Of a stretch of 49,940 nt of DNA, positions 14,890 through 22,859 are shown one piece after another. Origin of the DNA: an uncultured Dysosmobacter sp. GTDB lineage: Bacteria > Bacillota > Clostridia > Oscillospirales > Oscillospiraceae. A program made the translations under genes and the position numbers. Positions within the stretch are counted from its first letter, which is position 1. Each line of letters starts with the position of its first letter. Location: positions 1 through 49,940 of the forward strand of contig CAKUBJ010000011.1 of the NCBI GenBank assembly GCA_934636905.1, in the 5' to 3' direction. The notes below the pieces were generated by a model, which ran no database searches, was not told where the DNA came from, and saw only the letters and a program-made list of their open reading frames with translations.

Positions 14890-16034
14890 TGGACAGGCTG
14901 CGGATTATGAGCGTCTTCGGCACCCGGCCGGAGGCCATCAAAATGTGCCCGCTGGTGAAGGAACTGGCCGCCCGGCCGGAGATAGAGAGCCTCTGCTGCG
15001 TCACCGCCCAGCATCGCCAGATGCTGGACAGCGTGCTGGAGGTCTTTGAGGTCAAGCCGAACTGGGATCTGGACATCATGACCCCCCGGCAGACCCTCTC
15101 CACCATCACCAGCAAGTGTCTCACCGGCATGGACGAGGCCATCGACACCCTGAAGCCGGATATGATTCTGGTGCACGGGGATACCTCCACCACCTTTGCC
15201 GGGGCGCTGTCCGCCTTCTACCATCAGGTGAAGGTGGGGCATGTGGAGGCGGGGCTGCGGACGTATGACAAGTATTCGCCCTTCCCGGAGGAAATGAACC
15301 GCAAGCTGGTGTCCTCCATTGCGGATTTATACTTCTGCCCCACGGTGAACAACAAGAATAACCTTCTGCGGGAGAATATCACCGAGGGTCTGTTCGTCAC
15401 CGGCAACACGGTGATTGACGCATTGAAAACCACTGTCCGGGAGGATTACCGGTTTTCCACCGACGAGTTGAACCGCCTGCCCTACGGGGAGAAGAAAATC
15501 ATTCTGGTCACCTGCCACCGCCGGGAGAATTACGGCGAGCCCATGAAGCACATCATGCTGGCGCTGCGGCAGATTGCGGAGGAGGACCCGGAGGTGGAAC
15601 TGGTGTATCCCGTCCACCTCAGCCCGGTGGTGCGGGAGGCGGTGGACAAATACCTCCGGGGCACCCCCCGGGTGCACCTCATCGACCCCCTGCCGGCAGA
15701 CGAAATGCACAACCTCATGGCTCGCTGTTATCTGGTGATGACGGACTCCGGCGGATTGCAGGAGGAGGCGCCGGCACTGGGCAAGCCGGTGCTGGTGATG
15801 CGCCGGGAGACGGAGCGCCCCGAGGCGGTGGCCGCCGGGACGGTGAAACTCTGCGGCGTGGTGCAGGACGACATTGTCACCATGGCACAGCGGCTGATTC
15901 GGGACAGGGCGGCCTACGAAAAAATGGCCCATGCCGTGAATCCTTACGGGGACGGGCAGGCCTGCCGCCGCATCGCGGACGACATTCTCTGGTATTTCGG
16001 ACGCCGGGAGAAGCCGGCGGAAGACCTGGCATAA
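14889..16034 (+). CDS. wecB: UDP-N-acetylglucosamine 2-epimerase (non-hydrolysing)
   Basis: 381 residues. It interconverts UDP-GlcNAc and UDP-ManNAc, the donor for teichoic acid linkage units and capsules. Signatures: FGTRPEAIKM at the N-terminus, HGDTSTTFAGAL, HVEAGLRTYDKYSPFPEEMNR, CHRRENYG and TDSGGLQEEAP followed by RRETERPEA. These include the catalytic Asp/Glu/His set of the family. Start overlaps the previous stop (TAATG). Together with the upstream transferase it supplies the first two steps of wall polymer linkage; also known as mnaA in bacilli. Confidence 0.95.
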   Translation: MDRLRIMSVFGTRPEAIKMCPLVKELAARPEIESLCCVTAQHRQMLDSVLEVFEVKPNWDLDIMTPRQTLSTITSKCLTGMDEAIDTLKPDMILVHGDTSTTFAGALSAFYHQVKVGHVEAGLRTYDKYSPFPEEMNRKLVSSIADLYFCPTVNNKNNLLRENITEGLFVTGNTVIDALKTTVREDYRFSTDELNRLPYGEKKIILVTCHRRENYGEPMKHIMLALRQIAEEDPEVELVYPVHLSPVVREAVDKYLRGTPRVHLIDPLPADEMHNLMARCYLVMTDSGGLQEEAPALGKPVLVMRRETERPEAVAAGTVKLCGVVQDDIVTMAQRLIRDRAAYEKMAHAVNPYGDGQACRRIADDILWYFGRREKPAEDLA

Positions 16035-16058
16035 CATCCCGTCGGAAGGAGAGAGGGC

Positions 16059-16802
16059 ATGAAGCGGACGCAGAAGCTGGTGACATGGGGCATTGTGATT
16101 CTGGTGGTGCTGGTGGTTCTGCTGATGCTGATGAGCAACCTGCGCCGCTCCTCCCGGGTGGTTCTGCCGGATACCGGCTCCGCCGCGGAAAGCGATGAGA
16201 ACCTCCCCTCCGGCGGGGACGCCCTGACGGTGGTGGAGGTGTCGCCGGAAACCGTGCAGGCGGCGGTGGCCACCCTCCGCAGGCCGGAGAGTTACAGCCG
16301 CAGCATCACGGTGGAATACCTGTGGGACGGCGGCAGCGGCACGGCGGAAATGACGGTTTCCGTCTCCGGCAGGTGGAGCCGCATTGACCGCACCCTGCCG
16401 GACGGGCAGGTGCGCCACACCGTTACGGACGGCGAAACGACGTATATCTGGTACAACAGCGAGAACGAGGTGTTCGCCGGTGCTGCCGGGACGATTACGC
16501 CGGATATGGAGCAGACCGTTCCCACCTATGAGGCGGTGCTGGAACTGCCGATGGAGCGGATTACCCAGGCGGACTACCGGATGGTGTCCGACGTCCGCTG
16601 CATCTATGTGGAGACGGCGGAGGACGAATGGGGCTATGCCCAGCGGTACTGGGTCAGCGTGGACACTGGGCTTCTGGTGGTGGCGGAGCGGCTGCAGAAG
16701 GGCGAAACGGTGTACCGCATGGCGGCGCTGAGCGCAGACCTGACGGCGCCGGCTCCGGCGCTGTTCACCCTGCCGGACGGCACGGTGCTGGGAGAGGGAT
16801 AA
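16059..16802 (+). CDS. Membrane-anchored LolA/RseB-like protein of unknown function
   Basis: 247 residues. A basic start (MKRTQK) and one hydrophobic segment (about 9-27) indicate an uncleaved signal anchor; the rest is predicted extracellular. The domain has many short beta strands, for example SRSITVEYLW, AEMTVSVSGRWSRID, TYIWYNSENEVF and YWVSVDTGLLVVAERLQ. This matches the half-barrel layout of LolA/RseB-type lipid- or signal-binding proteins. That match is by pattern only. It is 24 bases after wecB with a GGAAGGAGAG site, so it probably belongs to the wall-polymer operon and may act at the envelope. Confidence 0.75.
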   Translation: MKRTQKLVTWGIVILVVLVVLLMLMSNLRRSSRVVLPDTGSAAESDENLPSGGDALTVVEVSPETVQAAVATLRRPESYSRSITVEYLWDGGSGTAEMTVSVSGRWSRIDRTLPDGQVRHTVTDGETTYIWYNSENEVFAGAAGTITPDMEQTVPTYEAVLELPMERITQADYRMVSDVRCIYVETAEDEWGYAQRYWVSVDTGLLVVAERLQKGETVYRMAALSADLTAPAPALFTLPDGTVLGEG

Positions 16803-16903
16803 TGCGCCCGGGCGGCATCCTCCCGGGGCGGGAAATCCCGGCGCGGAAGGGATGCGGCCTCTCTGACGGCCTGAACACGGCAGAGCACCACGGAACATGA
16901 CAG

Positions 16904-16946
16904 AAAAATCCCCGGCGGCTTATGGGGAAGCCGCCGGGGATTTTTT
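16904..16946 (+). terminator. Terminator of the trpS-tagO-wecB run
   Basis: A 15-bp stem AATCCCCGGCGGCTT with a 6-base loop, then TTTTTT. It lies about 100 bases after the last gene of the run; the intervening sequence shows no ORF with a start signal. Confidence 0.9.
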
Positions 16947-17028
16947 GACCTGTACAGAGGGGCTGCGGTGCACCGTTATGTATCCGGTACCGGAACCTGC
17001 TGTCATACAGGTGTTTGTCCCTTAAAAA

Positions 17029-17202
17029 TTATTCCTCGGGAACGATGGCGCCGTTGGGGCAGGTGTCGCTGCAAGAACCGCAGTCCAGGCAAGCGGCAGA
17101 ATCGATGACATACTGATCATCGCCCTGGCTGATGGCACCGGCGGGGCAGACGTCCGCGCAGGAACCGCAGCTGACGCAAGCAGAAGTAATCTTATAAGCC
17201 AT
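17029..17202 (-). CDS. 2[4Fe-4S] ferredoxin
   Basis: 57 residues. Two clusters are clear: CVSCGSCADVCPAG and CLDCGSCSDTCPNG, each CxxCxxCxxxCP, arranged as in clostridial 2[4Fe-4S] ferredoxins. The protein is acidic (ends IVPEE), which is normal for an electron carrier serving hydrogenases, pyruvate:ferredoxin oxidoreductase and flavoproteins in the cytoplasm. GGAGGTG lies 9 bases before the ATG and a promoter lies just upstream. Monocistronic. Confidence 0.97.
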   Translation of the reverse strand: MAYKITSACVSCGSCADVCPAGAISQGDDQYVIDSAACLDCGSCSDTCPNGAIVPEE

Positions 17203-17232
17203 GAAATTGCACCTCCATTAGAATGTGCCTCC

Positions 17233-17260
17233 ATTGTACCATACAATTTCAAAAATGCAA
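17233..17260 (-). promoter_or_regulatory. Promoter for ferredoxin
   Basis: On the minus strand, TTGCAT (17255-17260) and TACAAT (17233-17238), spacer 16. Confidence 0.65.
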
Positions 17261-17318
17261 GAGTCTCTCGTTAAATAAATGTACAATCTCCGGAGGGGGA
17301 CGGAAACTTTTCTGAGGG

Positions 17319-18737
17319 TTATTTGCCGGTGTCCTCCCTGTGGACGCCCTCCCGTTCCGGGACGTCGTCCTGCATCCGGCTGTCGGGATGCTCCGGCTGG
17401 GGCTTGGGGCGCTTCAGATGCCAATAGGACATATTGATGGGCTGATCCTCCTCAAAGAGGTCATAGTAGTCGGCATCCCGCAGCTTGGGACGGCGATGGC
17501 GGACAATGGCCGTCAGGGTGGGGTAGAGGACAATGGCGATGAGGCCGCCGGAAAAGCCGTTGTTGTACAGGTTCAGCCCTGCCACCGGGCCGCCGGTCTG
17601 GAGCACCAGCGCCGAGTGGATGAAGCCGGCCAGCACGCCGTAGACCGCGCCGAAATGCCCCGCCACCGGCGCCAGCGTTGTGCCGAACAGGCCGGCCAGC
17701 TGAAGTGCCGGATAATTGGGGTCATAGTGCATTCCGCAGGCACCCAGCCACACGCCCGCCATCACCGGAATGATGTTCCGGGGATGCTTTCCGAAGGCGG
17801 AGAAGCCCATGATGGTGAAAATGCCTCCCAGAGTGGGGCCGTTGAGGTCGCCGCCGATGAGCAGGATATAGGCGGTGCCGATGAGGCCGTTGAGGCCGAT
17901 ATTGACCAGCACCGGCCCTGCGCCGAACATACGCAGGTAATCGCTGGGGGCACGCCCCGTGGTGCTGAGAAGCCGCCGGTAGCCTGCCCATACGGCCCAC
18001 GCCGGCGTTCTGCACCCGAAGAAGCCGATGAGGATGAAGACGATACAGATGGCGCAGCAGGCAATTCCCAGTTCTTTGTTCTGACCGGTAGACCAGTAGA
18101 GCACGGAGTCCGGCTTGTCACCGAAGGCCGTCAGCACCGGCACCACCATCATGGCCAGCATCCCGCAGGCAAAGCCCATGTTGTAGAGGTTCATGCCGTT
18201 CTGCACCTTGTAGGTGTAGGCGGACAGGGAGGGCAGCAGGAAGCCCACCGCCACGCCGGTGAGGATGCCCAGCGGCAGGCTGGCATGGACGCTGCCCAGC
18301 GCCATGTAGCTTACCAGCGGCGCCAGGGAGGTGGACAGCAGCGCCACGGAGGCGTATTTGGAAAACGGCTCCCGCTGATACCGGGCGTACAGCCATGTTC
18401 CCAGAATGATGGGCCAGATGTTGAACACGTTTTTGCCGAACAGGGAGAAGCCCGCCATCAGCCCCATTTCCACAATGGTGAAGCCGTTGAAGGGATCCTT
18501 CGCCAGCTTCAGAATGCAGACGGAAATGATGGTCACCAGACCGGCGTTGATAAACGCCGCTGCCTCCCCTGCAATGTGGATATAGTCGGTAATCAGCAGA
18601 TCCTGCATGGTGACGATCTTCCAGAGTCCCGGCAGGATCTCTTCCGGATGTCCCATGCTGACTCCCACCAGCATCAGAGCAATGGAGAAAGCAATGGTGG
18701 CGGGGAAAATAGCGCGATAACGTCCCGTGGTATTCAC
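17319..18737 (-). CDS. DUF1576 family multi-pass membrane protein
   Basis: 472 residues with about ten or more hydrophobic segments. Two similar halves can be seen: FTIVEMGLMAGFSLFGKNVFNIWPIILG in the first and GIFTIMGFSAFGKHPRNIIPVMAGVWLG in the second. NGMNLYNMGFACG and GLNLYNNGFSGG are likewise paired. This internal duplication is typical of transporters and fits DUF1576. The start is a GTG at 18737, chosen because AGGAGG lies exactly 6 bases before it; an ATG at 18779 has no such site. The C-terminal tail (about 430 onward) is polar and cytoplasmic. Substrate unknown. The promoter has a palindrome next to it. Confidence 0.85.
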   Translation of the reverse strand: MNTTGRYRAIFPATIAFSIALMLVGVSMGHPEEILPGLWKIVTMQDLLITDYIHIAGEAAAFINAGLVTIISVCILKLAKDPFNGFTIVEMGLMAGFSLFGKNVFNIWPIILGTWLYARYQREPFSKYASVALLSTSLAPLVSYMALGSVHASLPLGILTGVAVGFLLPSLSAYTYKVQNGMNLYNMGFACGMLAMMVVPVLTAFGDKPDSVLYWSTGQNKELGIACCAICIVFILIGFFGCRTPAWAVWAGYRRLLSTTGRAPSDYLRMFGAGPVLVNIGLNGLIGTAYILLIGGDLNGPTLGGIFTIMGFSAFGKHPRNIIPVMAGVWLGACGMHYDPNYPALQLAGLFGTTLAPVAGHFGAVYGVLAGFIHSALVLQTGGPVAGLNLYNNGFSGGLIAIVLYPTLTAIVRHRRPKLRDADYYDLFEEDQPINMSYWHLKRPKPQPEHPDSRMQDDVPEREGVHREDTGK

Positions 18738-18826
18738 AAGATTCCTCCTGTTTTTAACAGTTTCTTGACAACCGGGCAAAAGACAGGCACGCCTGTCGGC
18801 GTGTCTGCTTCTGTGTGGCCTATTTT

Positions 18827-18855
18827 ATTATACAGATTCAAGGCCGCCTTGGCAA
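18827..18855 (-). promoter_or_regulatory. Promoter for the DUF1576 gene
   Basis: On the minus strand, TTGCCA (18850-18855) and TATAAT (18827-18832), spacer 17. Confidence 0.8.
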
Positions 18856-18861
18856 CCGGAA

Positions 18862-18879
18862 TCGTGAAAAATTTCACGA
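18862..18879. promoter_or_regulatory. Palindrome upstream of the DUF1576 promoter (CRP/FNR-like)
   Basis: TCGTGAAA-AA-TTTCACGA is a perfect 8+2+8 inverted repeat. Its CGTGA-N6-TCACG core is one base per half away from the CRP/FNR family site. It starts 6 bp upstream of the -35 box, so an activator position is plausible. Confidence 0.5.
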
Positions 18880-18953
18880 CTTGCGGCTTTTCCAATTTCC
18901 CCCGTTTTTCGAGCGCTTCGGAGAATTGCGGCGGACGTGCCGCAGGGGAGAGG

Positions 18954-20723
18954 TTACTGGGCGTCAATCCGTTCCTTCAGTTCATTGAGGTACATCCAGC
19001 GCTCCGTTTTTTCTTCCAGCGCCGCTTCCAGTTCCGCCTGCTGTGCCTGCAATTCCTGCAGCTTCACATAATCGCTGCCGCAGGCGCCCTGGGCTTCCTC
19101 ACATTCCTGAATCTGCCGTTCCAGCGCCGCCAGATCGCCGTCAATGGTTTCAAACTCCCGCTGCTCCTTGAAGGTGAACTTCAGCTTCCGCTCCCGGGGA
19201 CGCTCCTGCGCCGCTTTGGGCTTTTCTGCTTTGACGGGGGTATCTTCTTCTTTTCGCTTGGCCTGCCAGTCAGACCAGTTGCCGGTATAGCGCAGTACCT
19301 GCCCGTCCCGCACCTCAAAGACCTGCTCTGCCAGCCTGTCCAGCAGGAAGCGGTCGTGGGACACAATCAGGATGGGGCCGGGGAAGCCCTGCAAATAGTC
19401 CTCCAGAATGGAGAGAGTCATGATGTCCAAATCGTTGGTTGGCTCGTCCAGCAGCAGTACGTTGGGGGCTTCCATCAGGATGGACAGCAGGTACAGCCGC
19501 CGCCGCTCTCCGCCGCTGAGCCGCCCGATGGGGACGGATTGCAGGTCGCTGGGGAACAGGAACCGCTCCATCATGGCTTTGGCGGTGAAGGTGCCCTCGT
19601 CGGTGCGGACTTCGTCGCCGATGTCGTGGATAAAGTCGTAGACCCGCTGGTTCAGGTTCAGTTCCCGCCCCTCCTGAGAGAAGTGGCCGATTTTCACCGT
19701 GGTGCCTATGTCCACCGTGCCGCTGTCCGGCGCCAGTTCCCCGGCAAACAGCCGCAGCAGGGTGGACTTGCCTGCGCCGTTGTGGCCTACGATGCCGATG
19801 CGGTCGTTCCGCAGGAGGTTGTAGGAGAAGTCCCGGATGACGGTACGTTCTCCATAGGCCTTGCTGACGTCGTGGAGTTCGATGAGTTTTTTTCCCAGAC
19901 GGCTGGAGGCTGCCGCCAGCTGCACCGTGTCGTCCATTTCCGGAGCGTCCTGATTTTTCAGGGCTTCGTACCGCTCAATGCGGTCTTTACTTTTGGTGGT
20001 TCTTGCCCGGCAGCCCCGCATAATCCACTCCCGCTCCGTCCGCAGGATGGACTGCCGCTTCCGTTCGCTGGCTTCTGCCATCTCCGCCCGCTGGGCTTTC
20101 AGTTCCAAATAGCGGGAGTAGTTGGCCTCGTAATGGTACAGTTTGCCCCGGGACAGTTCCGTAATGTGGTTTACCACCCGCTCCAGAAAGTACCGGTCAT
20201 GGGTCACCATCACCAGCCCGCCCCGGAACCGGCGGAGCCAGTCTTCCAGCCACGCGGTCATCTCCGCGTCCAGATGGTTGGTGGGCTCGTCCAGAATCAG
20301 CACATCCGCCGGGTGAATCAGCGCCGCCGCCAGCGCCACCCGCTTCCGCTGGCCGCCGGAGAGGGTGCCTACCTTCTGCTCATAGTCCGGCAGTCCCAGC
20401 CGGTTCAGCATGGATTTGGCCTCGTACTCGTTGAGTTCCCGAAATTCTTTGGGGAAGTGCAGGAACACCTGCTCCAGAACCGTGGCGTCGTCCTCCATAG
20501 GCGGATTCTGCTCCAGCAGGCTCACCTGCACATTGGGATTCCGGGAGATGGTTCCGGCGTCGGCTTCCAGCTTCCCGGCCAGAACCTTCAGAAAGGTGGA
20601 CTTGCCGGTGCCGTTGATGCCGATAACGCCTACCTTGTCTCCCTCGTTCAGATAAAAATTCACATCCTCCAGCAGCTGGCGGCTGCCGAAGTTGATGGAC
20701 AGGTGCTCCGCAGATAAAAGCAT
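18954..20723 (-). CDS. ABC-F family ATPase, Uup-like
   Basis: 589 residues, no membrane segments. Two ABC cassettes: Walker A GINGTGKST and GHNGAGKST, signatures LSGGQRKRV and LSGGERRRL, each followed by a Walker B ending in LDEPTN. Between them is the charged linker of ABC-F proteins (about residues 240-290). The C-terminal 80 residues form a Lys/Glu-rich coiled coil (QREFETIDGDLAALERQI onward), the Uup-type domain that binds nucleic acid. ABC-F proteins act on the ribosome; Uup relatives relieve stalling and affect ribosome assembly. Antibiotic resistance is not indicated. The start at 20723 has AAAGGAG upstream. Confidence 0.9.
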   Translation of the reverse strand: MLLSAEHLSINFGSRQLLEDVNFYLNEGDKVGVIGINGTGKSTFLKVLAGKLEADAGTISRNPNVQVSLLEQNPPMEDDATVLEQVFLHFPKEFRELNEYEAKSMLNRLGLPDYEQKVGTLSGGQRKRVALAAALIHPADVLILDEPTNHLDAEMTAWLEDWLRRFRGGLVMVTHDRYFLERVVNHITELSRGKLYHYEANYSRYLELKAQRAEMAEASERKRQSILRTEREWIMRGCRARTTKSKDRIERYEALKNQDAPEMDDTVQLAAASSRLGKKLIELHDVSKAYGERTVIRDFSYNLLRNDRIGIVGHNGAGKSTLLRLFAGELAPDSGTVDIGTTVKIGHFSQEGRELNLNQRVYDFIHDIGDEVRTDEGTFTAKAMMERFLFPSDLQSVPIGRLSGGERRRLYLLSILMEAPNVLLLDEPTNDLDIMTLSILEDYLQGFPGPILIVSHDRFLLDRLAEQVFEVRDGQVLRYTGNWSDWQAKRKEEDTPVKAEKPKAAQERPRERKLKFTFKEQREFETIDGDLAALERQIQECEEAQGACGSDYVKLQELQAQQAELEAALEEKTERWMYLNELKERIDAQ

Positions 20724-20735
20724 GACGGTTCTCCT

Positions 20736-20763
20736 TTGCTTTTTTTGGTTTTCATGGTATACT
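20736..20763 (+). promoter_or_regulatory. Promoter for the patatin-rluA run
   Basis: TTGCTT (20736-20741) and TATACT (20758-20763), spacer 16. The -10 overlaps the divergent -10 of the ABC-F gene, so the two promoters compete. Confidence 0.6.
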
Positions 20764-20789
20764 ATATACTGATTTTCACAAACCGGCAA
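20761..20789 (-). promoter_or_regulatory. Promoter for the ABC-F gene
   Basis: On the minus strand, TTGCCG (20784-20789) and TATAGT (20761-20766), spacer 17. Confidence 0.6.
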
Positions 20790-20812
20790 GTGCCGATGGG
20801 AGGCTTTTACCT

Positions 20813-21658
20813 ATGAAAACCTGTCTTGTTCTGGAGGGCGGCGCCATGCGGGGAATGTTTACCGCCGGGGTGCTGGACGTATTTTACGATGCCGGCATCC
20901 ATTTTGACGGCATCATCGGCGTGTCCGCCGGCGCTGCCTTCGGCGTCAACTACCTCTCCGGGCAGCCGGGGCGGGTTATCCGCTACAGCAAGCGCTTTAA
21001 TTCCAGCCATGATTACATGGGGCTGCGCCCTCTGCTGAAAAGCGGCAACATCGTCAATACGGAATACGCCTACGACAAGGTTCCCCGGGAACTGGACCCC
21101 TTTGACGGGGAAACCTTTGACGCCTCCGGCGTCCCCTTCTGGGTGGTGGTGACCAATCTGGAAACCGGCAGGCCGGAATACATCCGGCTGGAGCATTCCA
21201 TGGAGCAGATGGACGCCATCCGCGCCTCCGCCTCCATGCCCTTTGTTTCCCAACCGGTGAACATTGACGGCAAGCTGTATCTGGACGGCGGCGTGGCGGA
21301 TTCCGTCCCCTTCCGGGCGGCGGTTCAGCTGGGGTTTGACCGGGTGGCGGTGATCCTGACCCGGGACAAAAGCTATGTGAAAAAACCCATGAATCCCAGG
21401 CCTATTGACCTTTGCTACAAACATTACCCGGCCTTTGCGGAGCAGCTGAAGGAGCGCCACAGCGTCTACAACAACGCCCTGAAGGAACTTCTCAACTGGG
21501 AGCAGCAGGGGAAGGCGTGGGTGCTGCATCCCAGCCAGCCCATTGAAATCGGGCGGCTGGAGCGCCATGCCGAAAAGCTGCAGGCAGTCTATGACCTGGG
21601 GACGGCGGACGCCCGGGGGGCGCTGGACTCCCTGAAGGCCTATCTGGCGCAGGGCTGA
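20813..21658 (+). CDS. Patatin-like phospholipase
   Basis: 281 residues. The Ser-Asp dyad is intact: oxyanion loop LEGGAMRGMFTAG (residues 7-19), nucleophile elbow GVSAG (Ser38) and DGG (Asp158). Patatin-like enzymes hydrolyse acyl chains from glycerolipids. No signal peptide, so it is probably cytoplasmic, resembling the YjjU/RssA group. Its stop overlaps the start of the pseudouridine synthase by one base (TGATG), indicating translational coupling. Substrate unknown. Confidence 0.9.
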   Translation: MKTCLVLEGGAMRGMFTAGVLDVFYDAGIHFDGIIGVSAGAAFGVNYLSGQPGRVIRYSKRFNSSHDYMGLRPLLKSGNIVNTEYAYDKVPRELDPFDGETFDASGVPFWVVVTNLETGRPEYIRLEHSMEQMDAIRASASMPFVSQPVNIDGKLYLDGGVADSVPFRAAVQLGFDRVAVILTRDKSYVKKPMNPRPIDLCYKHYPAFAEQLKERHSVYNNALKELLNWEQQGKAWVLHPSQPIEIGRLERHAEKLQAVYDLGTADARGALDSLKAYLAQG

Positions 21659-22539
21659 TGGAAGTCCTTACCTACACCGTGCCGCCGGAGGAGGACGGCG
21701 TCTGCGTCCGGCACATCCTGAAGGCGAAACTCCACTTCTCCACCCATGCCGTGACCCGGCTGACCCGCGCCGAAAACGGCATCACCGTCAACGGCGCCCA
21801 CGCCCGGACGGTAGACCCGGTGCGTACCGGCGATGTGGTGGCGGTGCGTTCCGACGACCTGCGGCCGCCGAAGGTGCTGCCTACACCGGGGGACTGGCCG
21901 CTGCCCATTGTCTATGAGGACGCCCATCTGCTTATCCTCAACAAGCCGGCGGGCATGACGGCTCACGCCTCCAACTTCCTGCCGGACACCCCCACGGTGG
22001 CAGGGGCGCTGGCTTATCAGCGGGGGACGGCGTTTATTTTCCATGTGGTGAACCGGCTGGACAAGGGCACCACCGGATTGATGGCGGTGGCCAAAAGCGG
22101 CTATATCCATGACCGGCTGCGGCGGATGCTCCATTCGGAGGGGTTCCGCCGGGAATACCGGGCGGTGTGCGTCGGCTGTCCGGAGCCGCCTGCCGGCATC
22201 ATTGATGCTCCCATCGGCCGGGACGAAACCTCCGCCGTCCGCCGGACGGTGCGGCCGGACGGACAGTACGCCGTCAGCCGGTACGAGGTGCTGTCCACCC
22301 GGAACGGGCTGTCGCTGGTGAAGCTGCTGCCGGAAACCGGCCGCACCCATCAGCTGCGGGTGCACATGGCGTACATCGGCCACCCACTGGCGGGGGACTG
22401 GCTGTACGGCACGGAGGCGCCCGCTTTGATTCCACGGCCTGCTCTGCACGCCTGCGCTCTAACCCTGACCCACCCGGTCACCGGGGAAGTCCTGCATTTT
22501 ACGGCGCCGATTCCTGAGGATATGCAGGCGCTGATTTAA
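21658..22539 (+). CDS. RluA family pseudouridine synthase
   Basis: 293 residues. It isomerises uridine in rRNA or tRNA. An N-terminal S4-like RNA-binding domain (about 15-60, with VRHILKAKLHFSTHAVTRLTR split across helices) precedes the catalytic domain. The catalytic motif is NRLDKGTTGLM (Asp135), and the end has ETGRTHQLRVHMAYIGHPL, the usual RluA block. Which position it modifies cannot be told. Coupled to the patatin-like gene by overlap. Confidence 0.93.
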   Translation: MEVLTYTVPPEEDGVCVRHILKAKLHFSTHAVTRLTRAENGITVNGAHARTVDPVRTGDVVAVRSDDLRPPKVLPTPGDWPLPIVYEDAHLLILNKPAGMTAHASNFLPDTPTVAGALAYQRGTAFIFHVVNRLDKGTTGLMAVAKSGYIHDRLRRMLHSEGFRREYRAVCVGCPEPPAGIIDAPIGRDETSAVRRTVRPDGQYAVSRYEVLSTRNGLSLVKLLPETGRTHQLRVHMAYIGHPLAGDWLYGTEAPALIPRPALHACALTLTHPVTGEVLHFTAPIPEDMQALI

Positions 22540-22574
22540 GCTGCCTGTTCAAAAAAATGAATGGAGGAAAAATT

Positions 22575-22859
22575 ATGTTAACCTGGAACGTCACCTATCA
22601 CTGCAAGCCCGGCAAACGGGAGGCCTTTTTCAAGGCGATTTCCGAGTTGGGCGTCCGCGGCAATTCCAACAGGGAAGAGGGCAATCTGAAATATGATTAC
22701 TTCTTTGACGCGCAGGATCCTGACGCCCTGCTGCTGGTGGAGTCGTGGACGGAGCCTGCCCTTCAGCAGGCGCACTGCCGGACGGAGATTTTTGCCCGGC
22801 TTCAGGCGCTGAAGGCGGAGTACTGCGAAAATGTAACCATCGACAAATTCGGGGATTGA
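22575..22859 (+). CDS. ABM-domain protein (putative quinol monooxygenase)
   Basis: 94 residues, a single antibiotic-biosynthesis-monooxygenase fold: strand LTWNVTYHCKPGK, helix EAFFKAISELG, strand YDYFFDAQDPDALLLVESW and helix PALQQAHCRTEIFARL. Relatives such as YgiN act on quinols or are detoxifying dimers. The start at 22575 follows GGAGGAAAAAT; an ATG at 22557 overlaps that site and is rejected. Its stop codon coincides with the left edge of a decayed mobile-element fragment, so any native terminator appears to be lost. Confidence 0.85.
   Translation: MLTWNVTYHCKPGKREAFFKAISELGVRGNSNREEGNLKYDYFFDAQDPDALLLVESWTEPALQQAHCRTEIFARLQALKAEYCENVTIDKFGD

Noticed and set aside
17340..20717. 1125-residue plus-strand reading frame
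   Set aside because: It is antisense to the DUF1576 and ABC-F genes, both of which have clear motifs. GC-rich codon bias leaves the opposite strand open; its protein is low in structure and His/Gln/Gly-rich.
18954..20723. Antibiotic resistance ABC-F (ARE) protein
   Set aside because: The C-terminal Uup-type coiled coil and short standard linker favour a housekeeping ABC-F; nothing points to resistance.
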